A program made the position numbers and the translations under genes. 64,000 nt of DNA from Dioscorea cayenensis subsp. rotundata (lineage: Eukaryota; Streptophyta; Magnoliopsida; Dioscoreales; Dioscoreaceae), in assembly GCF_009730915.1 (NCBI RefSeq), contig NC_052489.1, forward strand, positions 25,351,916 to 25,415,915. Reading direction: 5' to 3'. Below the pieces are notes generated by a model that saw only the letters and a list, made by a program, of their open reading frames with translations, was not told the origin of the DNA and searched no databases. Of the stretch, positions 29,600-41,344 are shown piece by piece (the first letter of the stretch is position 1; every line of letters starts with the position of its first letter).

Positions 29600-30741
29600 T
29601 AAATCATCGCAGAGTTGTTCATTATTTCACGGTCAATTAGTTCAGATAGGCCAATCATGATAAATTATTGATAAATGTTCATGATAATTAAATTAATCAA
29701 TTGATTATCAAATTCACATTTATGGTATTCTCCAGCTCAATGACATGTTCTGTATTTGCATATGATTTACTAAAAAACAAAACCTAAAACATCAGTATGT
29801 GGCCGGCAACTCAAGCAAACAAACGTTCAACTTATAATGCCTTTGTTTTAGTATTTTTTTTTTTCTCATTTTGTTTAGGCACTCTTTGCCAAAAATTGAC
29901 TAGTGGTTCGTTCAGTATGAGATTATTGTTTTTAGTTTATCTATTTTTTAAATAAAAAATAAGAATTAAAAAAATAAAAATAGATAAAAACGATATCAAT
30001 GATTTATTAATTTATTGGCATTGAATTCTCTGTATAGAGTATTGTGTTTTACTAAAAAGATAAGTACAAACTTTATATTTAGGTATTGAGTTTTACTAAA
30101 AGATGAGTTCGAACTTAATATATACACATTATTAACGTGATTTATTTGTATTTTATTAAAAAAAAAATTGAGTTTAACATAATAACATCTTAAGACTAAT
30201 TTGTCAGGTGGTAATCTTTCTTGTTTTTAAATATATAAAGAAAAAAGTTAAAAAAAACAAATGACCTAGTAGAATTTGGATCTCCCGTGGAATGCCAAAT
30301 GTTAAACACATCTGGAAGAAAGCGCACACATTACTTGCGCACTCCTTCACTCTCCATTACTTTGTCATAATTATTAGATTATCAGGTAATGACATAATTA
30401 TCAGATGATCATCTAATGACCAATTATATTTTTATATTTTTTTTTAAAATTATTTATATATATTTATAACTTTTTTTAGTTTGTAATAATATCCATATAA
30501 AAAAAATGTTTGTAATAATAATATTATTGAAATATATTTATTTATTTATTATGTATTTATTTTTGGTTTTTTAAATCATCTTCTTGCATTTGTTAACTCC
30601 ATCGCTCATATTATTGTATTTATTTAAGATAATTATTAATGGATTATCTAATAATATTATTATTTTAAAAGTTTTTTATTTAATATAGTTGACAAAACTC
30701 TATTCATCATGTGTGATAGGAATTTGAATTCCTAACCTTCC
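28876..30741. other. AT-rich intergenic
   Basis: Contains a (TA)n tract at about 29562-29599. No gene is seen. Confidence 0.45.
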
Positions 30742-30749
30742 ATAGAATT

Positions 30750-32731
30750 AGGGCTGCAATCGAGCCGAGCCGAGCCGAGACGAGCTGAGCTTTGAAGTGT
30801 TTGAGCTCGGCTCGACATAATTAGCTATAGACTCGAGCTCAGCTTGAGATAGTAAAACTAAGCTCGAGCTCGGCTCGAAAAAACTTATTTATGCTATAAA
30901 CAAGCTGAGCTCGAGTTCAACTCGTTAATGAGCTTGTTAAGCTTATTAAATCATATTAAGCTCGAGTTTGAGCTCGTTAAGCTGATAAAGTTTGAGCTTG
31001 ATCTCAAATTCAAATCAAAACACCATAAATTTATTCAATATTGTTAGGTATGACGACGTGGATTGACATTAAGTAACAAGCCAAGAGGTGACATGGCAAA
31101 GGAAGATGACTTGACAATGATGATTTGGCAAAAAGGAGAAGTGACTAGGATGATGATGTGGCTAAAGCTTGGTGATATGACATGAGAAAATATGACGGCT
31201 AGAAGATCATGATGGGAGACTATGTTTAGTGAGATTCCTCTCATGGTTCATGTAATGATTAACTAATTGTGGAAATCGTATCAAGTTAGAAGGATCTCTT
31301 CAAGAAGGGTAAGTTTTATCTTAGATATGATTGTATCTATCATTGGCAAGATCTGAGATGATAAATCATGTCTTTGGTAAAACTCCTTTAATGAAAGATC
31401 TATTTTAAAAGAGAAGAATATTCTATTGTTGGCAAGAATAAAAGATCATCATGAAGATTGCATGGAACTTAGTTTGGTGTAAAGCTATGAACACACAAAC
31501 TAAGATAGGCAATGACAAGCCAATGTGATTATCAAGACCATATTTACCAACACAATTTGAAGAGAGATCTAAGAGCTAATTATGGGCGGAGCTATTCAAG
31601 GAGACAAATCATATATGGGAGATTGATTGAAGATTACTTGAGATTTGATTGAAGATTTGAAGATCCAAGCATGGATGATTGAAGATCATGCTTGAAGATA
31701 TTGAAGGCTAAACTTAGATCAGATGAGATCAAGTTTAGTAACGATATTTCCATCAGTCAAATAAAGATCGATGGGAAGATCAAACGTAGACCAAGTTTGG
31801 AAAGAAGATCGAGAGATCTTCGGCGACCATCTTTGGTGAGATGGTTACGTGTGCCTTGGTAGGCGGTTGCAAGAAGGAGGAGCTCAGGACGAGTTAACTG
31901 CTACGAAACGGATTGAAGGAACCGGGAGAGTTGAAGGTGTCGCAAGTTCGAGTGTAACTGGCTAGAACTCAGTCATGTTTAGTAACGTGGGCAATGTTGC
32001 AACTGTGTGTTGCAATATCTAACTTTGGAAAGTATCCAAGTTAGGAAGCCGCGGAGAATTCTAAAAGAGGAAGGATCAAGTGGACGTAGGTGCGTCTATA
32101 TAAGACATCCTGCTTGAAGATTTAGAATGAGCCACAAGTGATAGACCTTTGGTGAGGGTTGAGGAGAGTCGACATCGGGTAATCTTAAAAGGATATTCTT
32201 TGTCTTGAGTGAGTAAGGGAGTGTTGTACTCTTTATTCTATAACCTCTTTTAGTGGATTGTTTCTCAGAGCTTGGCCCTCCAGATGTAGACAAGGTTGTA
32301 CCAAACTGGGTAACCAACTTGTGTGTCTTCTTTCTCTTGCTTGATTTTGTGTGTGCTTCATATTCTTGTGAGTTTTTGAGTAACTCTCTTAAACAAACTA
32401 ACCCACCAAAACTATCAAATACAAATCAAAATAAAATTTAAAAATATTTTTGGCTACAATATTTCAGTGCTAGCTTGCTCATTAGGAGGCTCGCGAGCCT
32501 GCTCGATAGAGCTAGTTTGTTATAAGGCTCGTGGTATGCTCGTTAGCCTCTAGCGAGGCGGGGCTTGCTGAGCCTTAACAGCCGGCGACATGTGGCTCGA
32601 GGCTTGGCTCGTTTATAAATTCGAGCTCAAAAAGTATGCTCGAGCTCGGCTCATTTTAGTTAATGAGCAGAGCTTTCTTTGAGCCAAGCTTCGAGTAGCT
32701 CATGAACGGCTTGGTTCATTTGCAGCCCTAT
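30750..32731. mobile_element. hAT-like DNA element, split by LTR copy B
   Basis: Terminal AGGGCTGCAA and TTGCAGCCCT are inverted repeats, flanked by an exact 8-bp duplication ATAGAATT (30742-30749 and 32732-32739), the hAT signature. Subterminal regions are packed with GAGCTCG / CGAGCC motifs in both orientations (GAGCCGAGCC, GAGCTCGGCTCG), typical of transposase-binding arrays. Without the nested LTR the element is about 565 bp and non-coding, so a MITE-like derivative. Confidence 0.75.
31042..32458 (+). mobile_element. LTR, copy B, nested in the hAT-like element (about 1.42 kb)
   Basis: Starts TGTTAGGTATGACGACGTGG and ends near GGCTACA. It carries a TCTATATAAG promoter box at 32096-32105 and the GTAGACAAGGTTGTACC block at 32286-32302. 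The surrounding CAATAT / ACAATATT suggests a 4-5 bp duplicated target (ATAT), imperfectly resolved. Orientation is opposite to copy A. Confidence 0.7.
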
Positions 32732-32789
32732 ATAGAATTCGACGCCCTATCATTAATTTATATACATTGAGTGCAACGCACTATAATTG

Positions 32790-33773
32790 GCATGATTTGA
32801 CACATAGTCGAGGATAATTGGCATAATTGATGACATGACAAGGCATGATGACATGGCGAGAGTCTTGAGTTAAAAGGCAAATATCTTGAAAATCTTGATG
32901 GAGTTATTTTTTTGGCAATGTATTACAACTTGAAGAAGATCATATCAAGACCATATTTAAGGTAATTTGATTAAAGACTAAATATGGATGGTGCTTAATT
33001 AAAGAAATACCTATCAATGGTATGATTGAAGGCTATTAAGGGCAAGATTTGAAGACATGCCTATTGTTGGCATGATTGAGTTGATTGATTGAAGATCTTT
33101 CTTGGGAAGATTTGAAGGGCAAACTTGGGTGAATTGAAGACTAAGTTTGGCAAGTTTCATGAAGACACACAAGGATGTGCTCCCCTTGCGAGGGGTCTGT
33201 GTGATGAGGAACTGAACAGGTAGGCTAATTGCCGGCAATCGGGATCGGGAGATTTAGCTGTACCGACTCAGACTAAGCATGACCGAGAGGTTGATTGGTC
33301 TTGAGGTCATCTGCAACGTAACCAGAACTCAGTCAAGTCAGCAGTTAGGGCCATGTTGCAACTTATGTTACAACAGGAGTTGCAATAGCTAATTTCGGAA
33401 GGTTTTTAAATTAGTAGCCGCGGAGATTCTAAAAAAGGTATGTGCTATATTTGGGACGTTGAGGTGTCTATATAAGCTACTTTCTCGAAGATTGTGTGTA
33501 GCTCTTGTGGAGGAGAGAGTGTGAGCACTAGACAATCTAAAAAGAGCAGTGATCTTTATTGTTGGGAGAGTGAGTGACAAATGTTTGTACTCATCTATTT
33601 TCACCTCTTTTAGTGCATTGTTTATCTCCGAGCTTGGCCCCCAGACGTAGGCAAGTGGATGCTGAGGCTGGGTTACCAATCTTGTGTGACTCCTTCTTGT
33701 TTTGGTTTGTGTGAGGGTTTCTATGAATGTTTGAATGTCCTCTAAACCATAAACCACATCGGTGAAACTAACA
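32790..33773 (+). mobile_element. LTR-related copy C, degraded
   Basis: Same order of blocks as copy B: AAATTAGTAGCCGCGGAGATT (compare AGGAAGCCGCGGAGAATT in B), a TCTATATAAG box at 33467-33476, TTTTAGTGCATTGTTTATC and a CAGACGTAGGCAAG block near 33651. It ends AAACTAACA. The left end is unclear. Much divergence from B implies an older insertion or a different subfamily. Confidence 0.6.
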
Positions 33774-34108
33774 ATATCAATATTGCCAAAAGTTAATTAT
33801 AAAAATATACAACTATTGAAAAAAAAAGTTTTTTTTTTGACAAATGAGTAACAAGTGTGGGGATATGTTAAGATACAAGCTTAATAAAAATCGATACATT
33901 TACTTTGTGTGGAATTTGATGTTCATTCTCAAGTTCTTTCGAAATTAACACCCTCCTTCTCTGAGCCCTAGTTTACAAGGGATCATGTGCCCGAAATAGG
34001 CGAGGTGGGCGGCCACTTTTTTTATTTCTCATATTATTCGACAAATAATCATAAGAAAATTAATACAAATATCATGAAAAGAGAGTGTTTCCAAATGCGT
34101 TTTTTCAC
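33774..34108. other. Spacer, no feature seen
   Basis: AT-rich. No gene or repeat is recognised. Confidence 0.4.
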
Positions 34109-34382
34109 CCAAATGCTTCATGGCCGAAGATTTACGGGTAAATAGCACCCAGGATATCATGCCTGGAAAGAATCAAAAGAAAACAATAAGGAAAGATGCC
34201 CAAACAAACAATCAAGACCATTCTATTAGAAATGAATGGATAGGATTGCTCTGGTTACCTTAATGCGTCGAAGAGTGAAGTCGATTGATGGTAAAGCAAC
34301 GTACACATCTTTAGCCTCACCTCCCACGCTATAGGTGGTGCCACCTCCACCTCGCGTGTCCCCGCCGCTCTGTTCACCGCCA
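34109..34382 (-). pseudogene. Decayed copy of ADH exons 2 and 3
   Basis: Exon-2 copy at 34259-34382 (124 nt against 137 in the intact gene) reads VEVAPPIAWEVRLKM before the frame is lost, and keeps the AAG|GTAACC donor. Exon-3 copy at 34109-34162 keeps IFGHEAFG and the donor, but the residue before it is a stop (TAA where the intact gene has AGA). Intron-1 similarity (GCTCACCGCCC..., AAGTCAAGTTAA) continues to about 34430 and then stops. Exon 1 and exons 4-10 are absent. The fragment duplicates the intact gene 8 kb away and lies just outside the Mutator-like element at 34574. Confidence 0.8.
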
Positions 34383-34854
34383 CTGCCATTGTACGCTCAC
34401 CGCCCACCAATATAAGTCAAGTTAACACCAAAGGATAACTCACAGTGACACATTTCATCTAATAGAAACATGAGTATAAATTATTATTGATAATTATTTT
34501 AGTTCTAACATTGTTTATTATTTCTATTTAGACAATTCTAAAAAAGACAGAAGAAAAGAGTTTAAAATAATAAGGGAAAATTACTGTTCACGACTCGTAA
34601 TTTTCAAAAACTTTCAAAAACCCCCTTGACTTTTACACCGGACGACCCTCCGTTATATTTTACATTCCTTTTTCACCCCGCCGGTAAGTTGAAGTGGGTC
34701 TACGATATGAAATTCCTTTTTTGCCCTTGCAAAAGGTGGGAAAAAAAATGGCGCAATCATAACTTTCTTTATGCATAGTTTTTTCAATTTTTTGCCTCAC
34801 GCTTGCTTTTTTTCTCAAACAAAGTTTAGAAGGCTCATATCTTGTTCTTCTTGT

Positions 34855-34905
34855 TCTTGTTCTTGTTCTTGTTCTTCTTCTTCTTCTTCTTCTTCTTCTT
34901 TTTCT
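34855..34905. repeat. (TTC)n / (TTGTTC)n microsatellite
   Basis: Runs of TTGTTC followed by TTC repeats. They create a spurious poly-Arg reading frame on the minus strand. Confidence 0.85.
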
Positions 34906-36289
34906 TCTTCTCATTTGGTGTATTCAATTTTTAGCTCTTCGGATTAAATTATGGAGGTTTTTTTGTGCTATTGCTGAGATCTGACGGGGAGGGCGAGTGC
35001 TAATGTTCACGGGCGACTTCTTGGGAATCGGTGTTAGGCTGAAATATGTGAGCGATGGGGTCTCGATATTTCCCGTGTCGAGGGTGAAGTTTATCACACC
35101 CGATGGACATAAAAGCGGTATGTCTCATATAAAAGCGAGGTTGACTTCAGTAGCATGTGTCGCGTGCGCTCCATCTTCAAATGTTACATTGTTGATCTTG
35201 TTGTTGGGGAGCGGATGATGTGGCATCGTATCCCTCACGAAAATGAGTTCTTCTCGTTGTAAGTTTCTTCTCGTTTATGTTTATATAGTTGTAGAAGTTA
35301 ATTATTGTTTATTATCCACTATCATTTGTTTACATTTATCAAGTTTCCATTTAAACACTATTGTCTCCGATTAACTTATTAACTTATTATTTAACTTTTT
35401 TTGTTTTAACGTTTAAGATTTATGTTTATCGTTTAAATATTTTTGTGTCTGTTTAAATATTGATCGTGTTCGTTTAAACTAAAGTGTTGGCGAGGATTGA
35501 GATCATGGCGCTACATTTCCCACATCATGGCGAGCACTGAGGGTGTGGCATGCCTTCCTTCCTCATCCGATCAAGGCTGAAGTGTTGTCGTTGGATATTG
35601 GACAGATGTTTTTGAAGGCGTTGAACATTTCGAGAGGCACTTAGGAATTTTTGCAATCAAAAGGAATTTTTGACTTCAAATTCTTGAAGAGCGAGAAACA
35701 GGGTGTTGTGGAAGGAAGCTTCGACTTCAAAAATGGGCGTATAAAGAGCTATATTCCCCATCTGAGGACGATGAGCGGGGCCGATGGATGAAAATCGTGA
35801 CTGCGTTTGCGACACTTTGTGACGAGAAAGCGACTGGGTGTCCTAGAGCGAAAGAGGATCGAGTCGTGGCGTCAGAGGTCCATGAAGTTGCGTTGTAGCC
35901 ATTGCCCGCGTTCGGGTCACTGATCGCGGATCGTGGAATGAATACATTGCCCGACTAGGCGTTGTGTATATACTTCTTATTATTGTTTAAATATTGAACT
36001 TTATATTTAAATATATCTCTTACGTTTTAAATATTTTTATTCTACTGTTTAGCTGTTATTTTTTTATCGTTTAAAAATAAATTTGTATCCGCTTAAAATG
36101 TACTAGACGGGATGGTGCTAGCGGTTCCCCAGCGTAATTAATACCGCTTTCGGTTCCCCAGCGTTTCCACTCCCGTCGCACATAAAAAAAATCGGAACAT
36201 TACATTCTATAAAAGTTATTAAGTAATAAGGATATTTTTAAGCGAGAAAATATTAAGTATATTTTTTTGTTGTAATTACATTGATATTA

Positions 36290-39200
36290 TTAAATAATAA
36301 GGATATTTTTAAGCGAGAAAATATTAAATTTAAGCGAGAGAAACCTAAACTTAAGCAGAGAAAAGCGAAAGTTAAAGGGCGAAAAGTTATCATTATCTGA
36401 GTTAAAATGAATGTTGATATTAGCCCGATAATGAAAAATGAAAAATGAAAGCGAGAACCCTACCCGATAATGTACCCTGCGGACTACAATATCATCCAAC
36501 AAAAGCGAGAACCTCAAAGCGAAGCAGAATGAATTTAATTGAATTTAGATACATGTACATTTACATTGACAAAATTTGTCATGTTCTTGGGAAAAAAATG
36601 AATTGAATTTAAAAGCGGTTTACATTTGAAACTATTACACCTATACTAATGACTATGACCCAGCTTGCGTACACTCCCCTACGGTTCGTTTTACGAGTAA
36701 AAGCGGAGTTTAAACTAATTACATTGATATTTACACAATGAACTATATGCTTAAACCTTTGAAAGTGTATGTTAAACAATGAATCGGATTATTAAAGAAA
36801 GAATCGTGTATACAAATATAGAAAGAATGACTAAGAACCGCTTGCGAAGACTCCCCTCTGGTGTGATGCAGGTGCCCTCCCCTCCCTAAGTATCACGGGA
36901 AACATACCTTAATCGCGAGATAAGGGGACGTCGGTCTGCGAGTGCCAGTAGCTTCTCACCCGTGAGTAGCGCTCGATAAACCGCATGACATAGGCAGCTG
37001 CGATCGACACTTCCCTTTTTTTACGTCGTGGGGCTTGATTAGCCGTGAACAAGCGGGTACTTTGCGATCGCCGACTCGCCCAACTCCATGTCGATCTGAG
37101 GTCGAATAGGTTCCATGTCGAGATATACAAGTTCATATTAGAATGCCGATTATTCTACGAACACTATTACACAAACACAAATTATTAAAAGCACTTACCA
37201 TTTCTAGCAGCGTTTTTTTATCGTATTCTTAGCTTTGGCATGAAGAATAATGCACTGTATTCTTGTTTTTTTCATTGTCGAGGGCGGCGACATGGAAGTG
37301 GCCACTCATAATTATCGGGAGGATGGCGATGTCCACTTCATGCAAGTTCTGGCGGCATCTCGATCATAGCCATCGTGGATTCATATGCGTCGTCGCCTGC
37401 TTTGAGCATGAACAAGGCCCGGTGGCCGTGTGATGGGCCGCGCCTCTTATAGCGATATGGCACTACGCTCATCGTCTTTTTGCAAGATACATACGAATCG
37501 TCCATCACGTCAAATGCGTGACCATCTCCTTCCCCTCGGCGGGTCGAATAGATTGGCCCGGTGTGGTGCTTGCGAGTCGTTTCTTCCACCGCGACGGTCT
37601 TTGTGGTTGAGCGGAACAAAGACATGTAAACAATGTTGTAAGTATAAAATTAAGCGTTAAAGTATAAACTTTAAATTCTATATTGAATGTTTTAAGCAGT
37701 AGCGGTAATATTTAAAAGGGTATCACTTATAAGTTAAATGTTATACGTAAATTTTTAAGCGTTAACGCTCCTACTTAAATGGTAACTAAAAAGCAGTTTA
37801 AACAATATCATAAAAAAACTTCAAACTTACTTGTCCATAGGGGCGGTTGAGGAAGATCCTTATCAACTCACTGCTCGTACTTATTGAGTAGCGATTGGCA
37901 GCGTATTTTTTTCTTGAATGAAGACTTTCCGAAGTTCTTCTACTTTTATTGGCTTCCTTTAATGGGGGCACGACGGCGGCATCAGCAGGGAGACACTTCC
38001 TTACATGCTTCTTGTTCTTGTGGGATTGTATGCGCCCGATGCGGCGCGGTCGACCGTTGGTTCCACAGTGAATTCCACTTCGTTGAGGATAGACTCAGCG
38101 ACCTTCTCAACCGTGAGTTCCGCGGCGGCGGCATCGATGGGAGACCTAGCGTTGTGCGGTTGTTCTTCTTCATGGATTGTGTCCATCTTTGATGCCTGCC
38201 TTTGTCGGTAGCCCGGTTCCACCGTATGCATGATGTCGTCAACAGCAGTCGGCGATCTTTTTCCACCGCGGCAAACTCGGCGCCATCTTGATCTCCTCCA
38301 CCGTGATGGGCATGTCATCAGCGTTAACAACATCGGCCGCCCGATGGTGCTGCTGCCGATGGTCTTTGCTATTATTTCATCGTCGGTAGACGCGGGTGGA
38401 GGCGGAGGCATTATTGTTTTTCCTCTTTTTTTGCAAGCTTCTTGAATGAGGCCGTCTTTGAAGGGCCACCCGATGATGTCCTCGTCGTCGAACTCCGGCC
38501 AGCGTATCCGTCCGGGTGCTTCATTTTGTTTGAAGGGAAAGGCGCGATCGATTGTGGCTGTGACCGGCCTTCAATGCCTCCACCCGGCGACAAGCCGAGG
38601 AACTTCGGTCATCAAAATCGGCAAGCTGCATGAGAGTTGCGGTGACATCCTCGCCTAGTGCGGCGGGAGGCTGCCCGCGTTCGAGGGCGGCACGGTCGAG
38701 GGAAGCCCGCGGTCGGGCGGGGTGGGGAGGGCTTCTCCGGCCTCGGCAGAATGCGTTTTGGCACAGGCGGGGAGAAGCGGCGTCCGGTAGCGCAAGGAAG
38801 AGGTTGCCCTCTCATCTTGCCTTTGAGCAAGCGGTTCGGGAGCAATAGCATCCGACCCGAGCGGTTGGCTCGAACAAATACTTCTTCATCGGCGTCGCGG
38901 AACCATTTCGGGAAACTAGCATGTGTAAAAGCAAACAATCTTAGCGAAATTATTTAGTTTAAACAATTAAAACTATATTTACACATGTAACTCGTATATT
39001 TAAGCGTTATAACCTATTGTGTTAAGCGGTAAACAAACAAATTAAACATTAAACTAAAAAGTTTAAGCGGTAGTTGAACAAAGTTAAGCGGTAAGTTATA
39101 ATGTTAAGCGATAGATGAATAAAGTTAAGCGGTAAATGATATGGTTAAGCGTTAGCGTCTCGATTAAACAAAAATATTTTTTTGAATTATTACCTCTTTT

Positions 39201-40200
39201 TCCTTGAGAGATGACAAACTTCGTCTCTATAAAGTACGCTTTGCTTCGAGTAAGTATTTTTCACGTAGCACGGCATCCTTGGGATCTTGCAGAAAGCGGA
39301 CTTTCTTTTCCGGTTCGGTCATCTCGTAAAAACCCGGATGTTAAAGCGCTACAGGTACGACCCTTAACATACCGGTGTTGGTCTTCTTCCCGCGCATCTA
39401 GATTGCACTCGGGTGGCGGCTTGTGGTATGTCCTCCATAAGCCACTTGTGCGTCGCTTGCGCCCATGCGTGGCGCCCCATTCGAGTAGATCATCGACGTA
39501 ATCAGCGATCGATTAGGGAGCCGGCGGGGAGGTATTTGGGAAGAGGATTGTACCCGGGAGGTACGCCATCGATGGTTGGCAAAAATTCTCCTCTTCTCCC
39601 CTCTGTCCAACGAGTTGCTGAAGAGTGCTCCTGATGGAGTCTCTGTGTCTCTCGTACGTCTTCGATAAATACCTCTCTTGAAAGTGGCAGTGTTTTTCTT
39701 CTTACGAAACACGTTGCCTCCCCATGCATAGCGAGGCGAAAAACGATTGCCACATCTTGAGGGCTGAAAGTCGGCATGCTTTCCCGATCTGAATTTATTG
39801 GTGCGGTTATCGTATCTACTGCAGCGAGAGTCAGAAGGGCCCGCTCTTGGTATCTGACTTCCAACTCGATACATCTTTGTGAGCGGTGTCGCTTCGGATG
39901 ATCTCCCGATGTCGAGGGATCATGTGAACTTTCAATTCGACCACGGTCTCCACTCACGGGGTGTCGAGTAGCATCGCCCGTTAACTAGATTGACCGCCGT
40001 AATCACAAAGCTGCGACAATAACAGCACATTGTTAAGCGGAAATGTAATTTGTTAAGCGGTAAACACTCGGGTTCTTAAACAACGATATCATTTTTTTAA
40101 GCAGTGGCGTATACTATTAAGCGGAGATACTAAATAATTAAGCGGAGCGAACTAACTTAAGCGGTAAAAGCTCGTTGTTTTAAGCGGAGACCTCATTTTT
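36290..40200. repeat. Interspersed TTAAGCGG motif clusters
   Basis: TTAAGCG(G/A/T) recurs in clusters at about 36300-36370, 37640-37800, 39000-39160 and 40030-40195, with roughly seven copies in each of the last two. The clusters lie only in the AT-rich spacers between the GC-rich decayed frames. Read on the minus strand the motif is CCGCTTAA. Confidence 0.7.
36905..39960 (-). pseudogene. Decayed Ulp1/C48-peptidase-like ORF of the Mutator-like element
   Basis: Read on the minus strand, 37240-37342 gives DIAILPI followed by GHFHVAALDN, matching the strand-turn with the catalytic His and Asp of Ulp1-type cysteine proteases. About 36950-37010 gives AAAYVMRFIERYS, matching the NDCGxYVMRFIE block of that family but without the active-site Cys. 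Upstream fragments include FPKWFRDADEEVFVRA (about 38890), FSPQDVAIVF and MHGEAT (about 39730) and a Pro-rich linker (about 38400). Frames change repeatedly and stops occur, so this is not one intact gene. Ulp1-like genes carried by plant Mutator-like elements are known. Confidence 0.55.
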
Positions 40201-41344
40201 ACAAGCTGCAACCATATCAGGCTGAAAGGAGTAGCGTAGATTATAAACATTACACAAAAGCACAACAATCGGAAAACCATTTCGATCGTATACGTAGGCG
40301 AAAATGTAAAACAAAACAAAAAAACCCTAAGCGAGGACATCTCCTGCGGACTAACAAAAACCCCGAGTCGATTAATCCCCACGAAAGCTTGATGTCTTCC
40401 AACAAAAAAACAAAATCACAAACCAAAACCGAAAAAAATGTCTCTTACGTAGCAGAATAGTTAACAAAAAAACCATAATGAATACCTTAGGCTGCAAAGT
40501 GACGAAATCTCAGAATACTTGCGGGACTTCTTCTTGAGGCAGCGGTGGAAAGGGAAGAGTGCTGGGTGGGAAGAAGAAGTGGAGGCAGAGTTGAGCTGGA
40601 GTCGTGAGTTGAGAGAAGACAAGCAGTTTGTAATGCCTAAGAAAAAAACCCACCCACTTTCTCTCACACGCTCGAAATGGAGTGCGACCCACGACTTTCC
40701 GTGCAAGGGCATTTTTCAGTCCATAAAATTTTTAAATACACTCCGTTTAATGCCGTTACGTGCTTTGGGGGTTTCAAAATCATGGAGTTGAAAAAGGAAG
40801 GGGTTTTTGGGTATTCGAAACTATGGGGGTTTGTTTGGCAATTTAGCAAAGTTGTAGGGTTTTTGGTATGGTTATTAGCCATGGTTTTCTTTAGGGTTAT
40901 GTACTTATGTTGCTATGTGATCATGGCGGATAAAAACTCTATATTATATTGAATAGGTATTTATAGGAAGATCACAAGGTTGAAGGTTGAGAAAACGTAT
41001 CATGGGCTAGAGCAAACGAGATTTTTTTATAGGTCTGAGTTTTATCTGCAACAAAGAATCAATTGTTTATTTTATTAAAAATGATATTGTTATATCTTGT
41101 CATTTTGGCTATCCATGTAGGCAGGTTATTTGACTTTAATTTATGAGTTTTAATATAAAATTCTAGTTTGTGATTAAAAACGATGCAATTAATCATCTCC
41201 ACCAATTTGGAAGTGGTAATTCATTGTTTTTCCTAATTGGAATATCGAACATGGTTTTGGAATTTATGTAATTTTAATTAAATTGTAGCTTTCAAACCCA
41301 ATCTTTAGCACCAAACTTTATTTTCAAACACCCCTCTGTCTGTA

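Larger units (their letters stand above)
34574..40880. mobile_element. Large Mutator-like element with degenerate Ulp1-like region
   Basis: The left end GGGAAAATTACTGTTCACG matches the right end of the intronic element at 25856. The right end (reversed, GGCTAATAACCATACCAAAA, with AAAAACCCCTTCC following) matches that element's left end at 23472. So both belong to one family. Inside are GC-rich decayed reading frames, mostly minus strand, one resembling a C48/Ulp1 peptidase, separated by AT-rich spacers filled with TTAAGCGG motifs. A clear 9-bp duplication was not found at these ends (AAATAATAA precedes the left end), so the right boundary may be off or the flank deleted. No MuDR-type transposase is recognised. 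Confidence 0.6.

Noticed and set aside
34660..34914. Arg-rich 84-codon frame on the minus strand
   Set aside because: Produced by the (TTC)n/(TTGTTC)n microsatellite; no protein-like sequence outside it.
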